Source: CBDUJZ01 sp047629415
Lineage (GTDB): Bacteria; Myxococcota_A; Bradymonadia; REDH01
Assembly (NCBI GenBank): GCA_047629415.1
Contig: JBLHWZ010000089.1
Coordinates: forward strand, 1-18,033
Length of the DNA: 18,033 nucleotides
Direction of reading: 5' to 3'
Of the stretch, positions 13,167-18,033 are shown piece after piece. Made by a program: the position numbers and the translations under genes. The notes below the pieces were generated by a model. That model was not told the origin of the DNA. It saw only the letters and a list, made by a program, of their open reading frames with translations, and did no database searches. Position 1 is the stretch's first letter. Each line of letters opens with the position of its first letter.

Positions 13167-16100
13167 ATGCTTCGATTCACTCAAATTCTATCAATCTGCA
13201 TCGCTGCAATGGCCTTTCTGGTCGCATCCAATTCGGTTCACGCCTCGCCGGATTGCTTTGATGAACTGACTGGGGACGAGTGCTGTTATTCTTGGCAGTG
13301 CTCGGATGCTGGGTGGTGTGACGATGGTTACTGCGTGCTCCTGTGCCCGGACGCTCGTGTCTGCGAGACCTCCGCGGACTGCCCCAGTGAGACGTACTGC
13401 AGCGCGATTGGCTGCTGCGAGGGCGAAGAAGTCTGCAACGCGGTCTTCATCTGTGATGAGGCTCGTCCATGCCAGGCTGGATACAACTGCCTCGACGGTT
13501 GTTGCGAACTTGAAGAGTGTCTGTTGGGGGTGCCGGCCTGTGCGGGTCACTCCGACTGCCCCGCCGGTGACGTTTGCGCCGCAGGCTGTTGCGAGCCAGA
13601 GCCTCCGACGTGCACGGACGGCGTCTCGTGCGGCGGCATCGCAGACTGCACGGGCGGTGAAATCTGTGACGAGACCGGTTGCTGTATTCCTGCCTGCGTC
13701 GACACGACGAGGTGTGATGGGGATCTCGACTGTGGAACGGGCTCGAGTTGCTTGGACGGTTGCTGCGAGGAAGTCTGCGACGGAGTCGACATCTGCCGCG
13801 TGAATGCGGATTGCGAGGGCGGCGAGTTGTGCACGGACGGCTGCTGCGAAAGCGTCTGTGGTGGCTTGCTCGTGTGCAGCCCAGACGTTGACTGCCCGGT
13901 AGGAACGACCTGCGAAGGGCTCTGCTGCGTTCCTTACGACTGCGAAGATGAGTCCTGCCGTACATACGTAGACTGTGGCGGCGGCGAAATTTGCAGCGAC
14001 GGTTGCTGCGAAGACATTTGCGCCGACGGCGGATTCTGCCGAGTAGGCGCAGACTGCGCACCAGGGCTCGTCTGCCACGACAACTGCTGCTCCGAGATCT
14101 GCGACGGCCTCGATACCTGCGACTCCGACGTCGACTGCGGCTTCGGGTTCGCCTGTGACGGCGTTTGCTGCGGCCCCCAGTGTGACGCAGACGAGACCCC
14201 GTGCGCCTCCGACATCGAGTGCGGCGACGCTGCGACTTGTGGTGCTGATGGCTGCTGCGAGCCGAATCCTCCTGAGTGCCTCTTGGGCGACGCATGTGTG
14301 ATTGACCTTGAGTGCGGCGCCGGTAACTGCGTTGACGGCTGCTGCGAGCCAGAGTGCTCGCTTGATTTCCCGGTTTGCACATTGGACACCGAGTGCCTCG
14401 ACGGCCAACTCTGCTCCGGTGGCTGCTGCATTGATGATGGCAGCTGCGTCGAAGAAATCGTGTGTGATGCCAGCGGCGATTGCCCATTCGGCAAGACCTG
14501 CACCGACGACGGCTGCTGCATCTGCGAAGACTCATGTACCCGTCTCGCTGACTGTCCCGGCGGCTCCATCTGCAACGACTACGGATGCTGTGAAGCGGTC
14601 TGCGCTGACGGCCCGGCCTGTGAGCTGGACGCACATTGCCCGGCCGGTTCGGTCTGCGGCGGTGACGGCTGCTGCATCGAGCCTCCGTGCGGAGAGTTCG
14701 AGGGCGGCCTGTGCGGCGCTGGTGACTGCCCGGAGCCCGACCAAGTCTGTGTGCCAGACGGTGACGGATGTCACTGCGAAGAGCCTCCGGAGTGCGGCGA
14801 TCTCGAGGCAGCCGAGTGCTACATTGGGCCCTGCCTGGGAGACAATACCTGTCTGCCGACAGCCGCCGGCGGCTGCGCATGCCTCCCCGATCCCCCGGTC
14901 TGTGGAGACCTTGATGCGCCGATGTGCGGCAACGGAGAGTGCGCTCCCGGCGAAATCTGCTCCGACACTGGAGCTGGATGTGGCTGCGTCACGCTCTGCC
15001 ACGACCTTGAAAGCCCCATGTGCGACCCCGGCGTCTGCAGCAATGACGAAATCTGTGTCCCTGGCTTCGACGGCGGTGCCTGCGTTTGCGAGCCCTCCTG
15101 TGACCAAGCTGACACGTTCGCTTGCTACGAAGGAGTCTGCGACGGCGACGAAGTCTGCTCGTTCGACGGGACCGACTGCGGTTGCACCACTCCTTGTGGT
15201 GACGTCGACGCTCCGATGTGCACCGAAGGCGGCTGCCCCGGAGACCAGACATGCACCGATGATGGAATGGGTGGCTGCTCTTGCGGTGGTGTCCCAGACT
15301 GCGGGTCGCTGAGCGCTCCAATGTGTGGCGCCGGCGAATGTGCTCCTGGCCAAGTCTGCGCCGAGACCGGCGACGGCAGCTGTGGATGCGCACCGACCTG
15401 CGACCTCTTCGATGCCGGAATGTGTGACGACGGCGCTTGTTCCCCTGGCTACGTGTGTTCGGACAACCCAACCGGCGAGGGTTGCTTCTGTGAGCCTCGC
15501 CCCTGCGGAGACCTCGACGCTCCCATCTGCGAAGAAGGCGCCTGCGGTGAGAACGGCCTCTGCGTTCCGACCGACGATGGCGGCTGCGAGTGCGCCGAGC
15601 CGTGTGCGGTTGCGGGTATCGACGCCTGCGAAGAAGGCGCGTGTAGCGCGGACGAAGTCTGCGTCATCGGTGACGGCGGCACGAGCTGCCTCTGTGGGCC
15701 GGTGCCTTGTGGTGATTCAGAAGCACCGATCTGCGGCGGAGACTGTGAAGGCGCGTCGGCCTGCGAGCCGACCGACGATGGATGTGTTTGCATCGAGCCT
15801 CCCGGCTGTGGCGACCCGGAGTTCCCGACCTGCGAAGAAGGCACCTGTGAGGGTGTCAGCATCTGTCTCCCGACCACGGACAACTCCTGTGGCTGCCTGC
15901 CTGCTGGATGCGACCCCGACCTGTCGTGCGAGTCGGACGAACAGTGCCCGCTCGGTTACGACTGCAACACCGACTTCGGAGTTTGCTGCGGCGAGCCTGG
16001 ATGTGAGGACCCTGCTTACTACGACGACGAGATCGGCGACTGCTGCGACCCGACGACTGAGTGTTGCCCGACCTACATGCAGGACAACAACAAGTGCTGC

Positions 16101-16271
16101 GACACCAGCGACTGCTCGGACGGCTTCATCTGCGATGACTTCGGTCTCTGCCTCGATGCCAAGCTCTCCGGAGGCGGCGCTACCAGTTGCTCCTCGGCCA
16201 ACGGCCCGGCGAGCGCTGCGTGGATACTCGTGGCACTGATGGGACTCGTCGCGGTTCGACGCCGCCGATAG
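13167..16271 (+). CDS. Exported mosaic cysteine-rich repeat protein with MYXO-CTERM-like tail
   Basis: This encodes 1034 residues with about 190 cysteines. Residues 1-26 (MLRFTQILSICIAAMAFLVA then SNSVHA) are a signal peptide, which fixes ATG 13167 over in-frame upstream starts. No Shine-Dalgarno is visible. Residues 60-503 hold sixteen units of C-x(3-6)-C-x5-C-x(4-5)-C-x(3-4)-CC, resembling Dickkopf-N or knottin-like folds. Residues 508-910 hold twelve units of a second type, C-x(6-7)-C-x(3-4)-C-x5-C-x(6-8)-C-x-C, several with the core GDLDAPMC. One more first-type unit (915-941) and a CC-rich segment (946-995) follow. The C-terminus has Gly/Ser linker, C1008, hydrophobic segment AAWILVALMGLVAV and RRRR, like MYXO-CTERM sorting signals cut by myxosortase. 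It is very acidic. Probably a disulfide-stabilised surface protein; its function is unknown. A terminator follows. Confidence 0.85.
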   Translation: MLRFTQILSICIAAMAFLVASNSVHASPDCFDELTGDECCYSWQCSDAGWCDDGYCVLLCPDARVCETSADCPSETYCSAIGCCEGEEVCNAVFICDEARPCQAGYNCLDGCCELEECLLGVPACAGHSDCPAGDVCAAGCCEPEPPTCTDGVSCGGIADCTGGEICDETGCCIPACVDTTRCDGDLDCGTGSSCLDGCCEEVCDGVDICRVNADCEGGELCTDGCCESVCGGLLVCSPDVDCPVGTTCEGLCCVPYDCEDESCRTYVDCGGGEICSDGCCEDICADGGFCRVGADCAPGLVCHDNCCSEICDGLDTCDSDVDCGFGFACDGVCCGPQCDADETPCASDIECGDAATCGADGCCEPNPPECLLGDACVIDLECGAGNCVDGCCEPECSLDFPVCTLDTECLDGQLCSGGCCIDDGSCVEEIVCDASGDCPFGKTCTDDGCCICEDSCTRLADCPGGSICNDYGCCEAVCADGPACELDAHCPAGSVCGGDGCCIEPPCGEFEGGLCGAGDCPEPDQVCVPDGDGCHCEEPPECGDLEAAECYIGPCLGDNTCLPTAAGGCACLPDPPVCGDLDAPMCGNGECAPGEICSDTGAGCGCVTLCHDLESPMCDPGVCSNDEICVPGFDGGACVCEPSCDQADTFACYEGVCDGDEVCSFDGTDCGCTTPCGDVDAPMCTEGGCPGDQTCTDDGMGGCSCGGVPDCGSLSAPMCGAGECAPGQVCAETGDGSCGCAPTCDLFDAGMCDDGACSPGYVCSDNPTGEGCFCEPRPCGDLDAPICEEGACGENGLCVPTDDGGCECAEPCAVAGIDACEEGACSADEVCVIGDGGTSCLCGPVPCGDSEAPICGGDCEGASACEPTDDGCVCIEPPGCGDPEFPTCEEGTCEGVSICLPTTDNSCGCLPAGCDPDLSCESDEQCPLGYDCNTDFGVCCGEPGCEDPAYYDDEIGDCCDPTTECCPTYMQDNNKCCDTSDCSDGFICDDFGLCLDAKLSGGGATSCSSANGPASAAWILVALMGLVAVRRRR
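13344..14675 (+). repeat. Type-A six-cysteine repeat block, 16 tandem units
   Basis: Each unit is about 26-30 residues and ends in adjacent cysteines, as in CRVNADCEGGELCTDGCC. The segment DGCC plus a following Glu recurs at DNA level as variants of GACGGYTGYTGCGA. Linkers between units are 1-6 residues, often EPE or EEV. Units differ in sequence while keeping cysteine spacing, so the array is old or under structural selection. A seventeenth unit lies apart at 15909-15989. Confidence 0.85.
14688..15896 (+). repeat. Type-B six-cysteine repeat block, 12 tandem units
   Basis: Each unit is about 30-36 residues and ends C-x-C instead of CC, for example CGDLDAPICEEGACGENG followed by LC and a CEC end. 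Four units share G[DS][LV][DS]AP[MI]C near their start, and the last Cys pair is commonly CGC, CEC or CVC. It follows the type-A block with only a short IEPP linker. The boundary is sharp, which suggests fusion of two separately expanded arrays. Confidence 0.82.
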
Positions 16272-16281
16272 TCCGGTGTTC

Positions 16282-16321
16282 TGGCCTCAGCGTGCCGAGC
16301 GCTGGGGCTACCTTTATTTTT
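16282..16321 (+). terminator. Rho-independent terminator after the cysteine-rich protein gene
   Basis: An 11-bp stem (16282-16292 with 16300-16310, two G-T wobbles) closes a 7-base loop TGCCGAG and is followed by CCTTTATTTTT at 16311-16321. It starts 10 bases after the stop codon and should end the transcript. Confidence 0.75.
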
Positions 16322-16345
16322 CACATATCCCTGACGGGGCGTCCT

Positions 16346-16380
16346 ACCGCACCCCACGGCACCTTGCCGCGGTGTGCGGT
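16346..16380. repeat. Strong imperfect inverted repeat in the intergenic region
   Basis: Bases 16346-16361 pair with 16365-16380 at 14 of 16 positions around the loop CCT. The arms are GC-rich and there is no T-run after the 3' arm, so this is not a typical terminator on the plus strand. It lies between the terminator at 16282-16321 and the next gene at 16536. It could be a second, rho-type or bidirectional stop, an operator, or the start of a structured leader for the outer-membrane gene. No convincing promoter was found in 16381-16535. Confidence 0.5.
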
Positions 16381-16535
16381 TTAAGTAGGGTGACTGCCGT
16401 CTCGTGAATACACGCAAGTGCCCGAATTTCGGTCATTTTGTTGCTCACCTCGTTCGAACCAGCATAGCCTGGGGCTGTATCCTTTCTTTGGTGCGGCATT
16501 CGCCTCGACGATTCGTCACGGCCTGGTCATTGATT

Positions 16536-18033
16536 ATGAAGACTCTACGCCAACTCCTATTTCTCATCTGCGCGGTCTCATTCGTGGGCATTCCGCAGGC
16601 TCGGGCCCAGGATCTTCAGGTTCAGCAGTTCCGGCCGATGCCGGGCCAGCAGACGAACTATTTCCATGGGTTCCGCGCAGACACTCCGGATGCCGGCCGA
16701 TGGGAGCTGGGACTCGTGCTCAACTATGCCCGCAATCCGCTGGTTATTCAGACCCGGCCAGCTGGCGAGTCTGCGGAGCGAACGGGCGAGCTGATCACAC
16801 AGCAGCTCACGCTCGACCTGTTGGCCGCAATCGCGGTCACCGATTGGTTCGAGTTCGGAGTCGCGCTGCCGGTCTACCTGCACGACGCCGGCAATAGGGG
16901 GCAGGGTTTCGGCGCCTTTGAACTCCAAGATGCCCCTAACCGTGGAGTTGGCGACCTCCGATTGGTGCCGCGCTTCCGGCTCGCGCAGTGGGGAGGCGAC
17001 CGAGGGGATCGCTTCACTGTTGGATTCTCGGCCGATTTCCTTCTGCCGACCGCCTCGAATGGCAACGCCTACCAAGGAGAGGACTTCCGAGTTGAGCCCC
17101 GTTTTGCCTTGGACCTGCGTTTGGCAGATTGGGCCGTATGGTCGTTCAACGCCGGCGTAATGATTCGCCCGGAAGACGTGACCGTCGACAACATCTCAGC
17201 GGGCCACGCGGCCACGTTTGGAACAGCCGCAGCATTCGCGCTCAACGACTCCGGCAGCGTGCTACTTGTGCCCGAGATCTTCGGCCTTGTGTCGATCGCT
17301 CCAGACGACGACATCGACTTGGAGGAGGTTCCTCTTGAGGCGAGGCTAGGACTGAAGTGGTTCCCTGTTGGCGGATTGATGATCGAAGGCGGCGCCGGAG
17401 CGGGCATCATCGAGGGTTATGGTACTCCAGACTGGAGGCTCTTTGCCGGCGTCAGCTACTCGGCCGGTCCGGAAGATGAATCTGTCTGTAACAACACCCG
17501 CCGCTGGCCGGACGACGACCAAGACGGGGTTTGTGAGACTCCTTCCCATCTCGGAATCTGCGATATCTGCCGACCTCGATTGGACGGTGACTTCCCCGAC
17601 CCCTGGGAGATCATGGACTATGTCAGGCGGGACGACTCCGCCCACTACTGGCGCTACTCCTACTACCCAGGCATGAGCACCGACGACTCGGTGGATGAGG
17701 ACAACGATGGCATGCCCGACGCATGCGACATTTGTCGTCCCGCGGATGCCTGCGAACCTGGAACGGATACCAGCGACTCACGAGATGCCGACGGCGACGG
17801 ATTGCCGGACGCTTGTGACCAGTGCCCGAACGGCCGGGACCTCTCGGATGTTGACGGCGACTGCATCGCTGACTGCCTCGACCTTTGCCCCGAGGATCCG
17901 GAGACCTGGAACAACCTGGACGATGAAGACGGCTGCCCCGAGGAGTTCGAATGCTCCGAGGCTCTCAGCTGCCCCGAGAACCTCACCGAGTTCCCGTTCG
18001 TTGCGCAGGAGTACGGCGGCGTGCCGTTCTTCT
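16536..18033 (+). CDS. Outer-membrane beta-barrel protein with TSP3 repeats (OmpA-family-like), 3' truncated
   Basis: From ATG 16536 the frame is open for 499 codons to the window end, so the C-terminus is missing. Residues 1-24 are a signal peptide ending in ARA before QD. Residues 45-310 alternate hydrophobic and polar positions in strand-length runs (WELGLVLNYA, FTVGFSADFLL, WRLFAGVSYS), typical of a beta-barrel. Residues 315-470 are cysteine- and aspartate-rich with thrombospondin type-3 calcium motifs: DDDQDGVC, DEDNDGMPDACD, DADGDGLPDACDQCP and DVDGDCIADC. In related proteins such a linker precedes a peptidoglycan-binding OmpA domain, which would lie beyond the window; that is inference. 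It probably sits in the outer membrane. No Shine-Dalgarno is clear, but the signal peptide fixes the start. An overlapping frame at 16418-16897 is not coding. Confidence 0.8.
   Translation, partial: MKTLRQLLFLICAVSFVGIPQARAQDLQVQQFRPMPGQQTNYFHGFRADTPDAGRWELGLVLNYARNPLVIQTRPAGESAERTGELITQQLTLDLLAAIAVTDWFEFGVALPVYLHDAGNRGQGFGAFELQDAPNRGVGDLRLVPRFRLAQWGGDRGDRFTVGFSADFLLPTASNGNAYQGEDFRVEPRFALDLRLADWAVWSFNAGVMIRPEDVTVDNISAGHAATFGTAAAFALNDSGSVLLVPEIFGLVSIAPDDDIDLEEVPLEARLGLKWFPVGGLMIEGGAGAGIIEGYGTPDWRLFAGVSYSAGPEDESVCNNTRRWPDDDQDGVCETPSHLGICDICRPRLDGDFPDPWEIMDYVRRDDSAHYWRYSYYPGMSTDDSVDEDNDGMPDACDICRPADACEPGTDTSDSRDADGDGLPDACDQCPNGRDLSDVDGDCIADCLDLCPEDPETWNNLDDEDGCPEEFECSEALSCPENLTEFPFVAQEYGGVPFF

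Noticed and set aside
13191..14880. Long open frames on the minus strand across the cysteine-rich gene (up to about 477 codons)
   Set aside because: They are by-products of repeated Cys, Asp and Gly codons on the plus strand. The predicted proteins are low-complexity Arg/Ser or Ala-rich, with no start signal or domain, while the plus frame has a signal peptide, regular repeats and a sorting tail.
13344..15896. Regular spacing that could be taken for a CRISPR array
   Set aside because: The units are of unequal length, sequence-diverged, and conserved only in the coding frame at cysteine positions. There are no identical direct repeats and no cas genes.
13306..16239. Alternative plus-strand frames inside the cysteine-rich gene, rich in Ala/Ser/Thr
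   Set aside because: Same cause: codon periodicity of the repeats. No plausible protein features or ribosome-binding sites.
16418..16897. Plus-strand open frame of 159 codons at the start of the outer-membrane gene
   Set aside because: The frame beginning at 16536 has a signal peptide, beta-barrel pattern and TSP3 motifs for 499 codons, so the overlapping frame is a shadow.

Overview
The window comes from a GC-rich bacterium. The best guess is a former deltaproteobacterium of the Myxococcota/Bradymonadota type. The support is a long secreted cysteine-rich protein with a MYXO-CTERM-like tail, an OmpA-family-like precursor with thrombospondin type-3 (Asp/Cys-rich calcium) repeats, and a dense set of soluble two-component proteins. 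The assignment rests on protein style only, because there is no rRNA or other phylogenetic marker. No tRNA, rRNA, IS element, CRISPR array or plasmid/phage gene was seen.

Region 1 (1-1539, + strand) is assimilatory sulfur reduction: the C-terminus of a sulfite/nitrite reductase haemoprotein (cysI), a DUF934 accessory protein, and an APS-type cysH. Region 2 (1543-4246, - strand) converges on it with only 3 bp between the stop codons. It is a compact cluster: a receiver/HD-GYP regulator, a DUF985 cupin and an M20 amidohydrolase. The genes overlap or abut, and two of them appear to use non-ATG starts.

Region 3 (4490-6885, + strand) is divergent from the HD-GYP gene. It encodes two overlapping (ATGA) receiver-histidine-kinase paralogues. 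The first has intact receiver and phospho-acceptor residues. The second has lost the receiver Asp/Thr/Lys and the phospho-acceptor His but keeps a canonical ATP-binding domain. Together the pair looks like a complementary, possibly heterodimeric kinase next to a c-di-GMP phosphodiesterase-like output protein.

Region 4 (7010-12489, + strand) is a complete threonine operon: bifunctional aspartokinase/homoserine dehydrogenase, homoserine kinase and threonine synthase. It is followed by a TruC-like tRNA pseudouridine synthase. Overlaps of 1, 4 and 8 bp suggest translational coupling throughout. A small lipoprotein gene follows, and its ribosome-binding site lies in a short hairpin.

Region 5 (12881-18033, + strand) is cell-surface. 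A perfect inverted repeat and a sigma70-like promoter precede a 1034-residue exported protein with about 190 cysteines. It is built from 17 units of one six-cysteine repeat and 12 of another, and ends in a MYXO-CTERM-like sorting tail. A rho-independent terminator and a second strong hairpin separate it from a beta-barrel plus TSP3 outer-membrane protein that runs off the window end. The two most novel items are this mosaic cysteine-rich protein and the kinase/pseudokinase pair.
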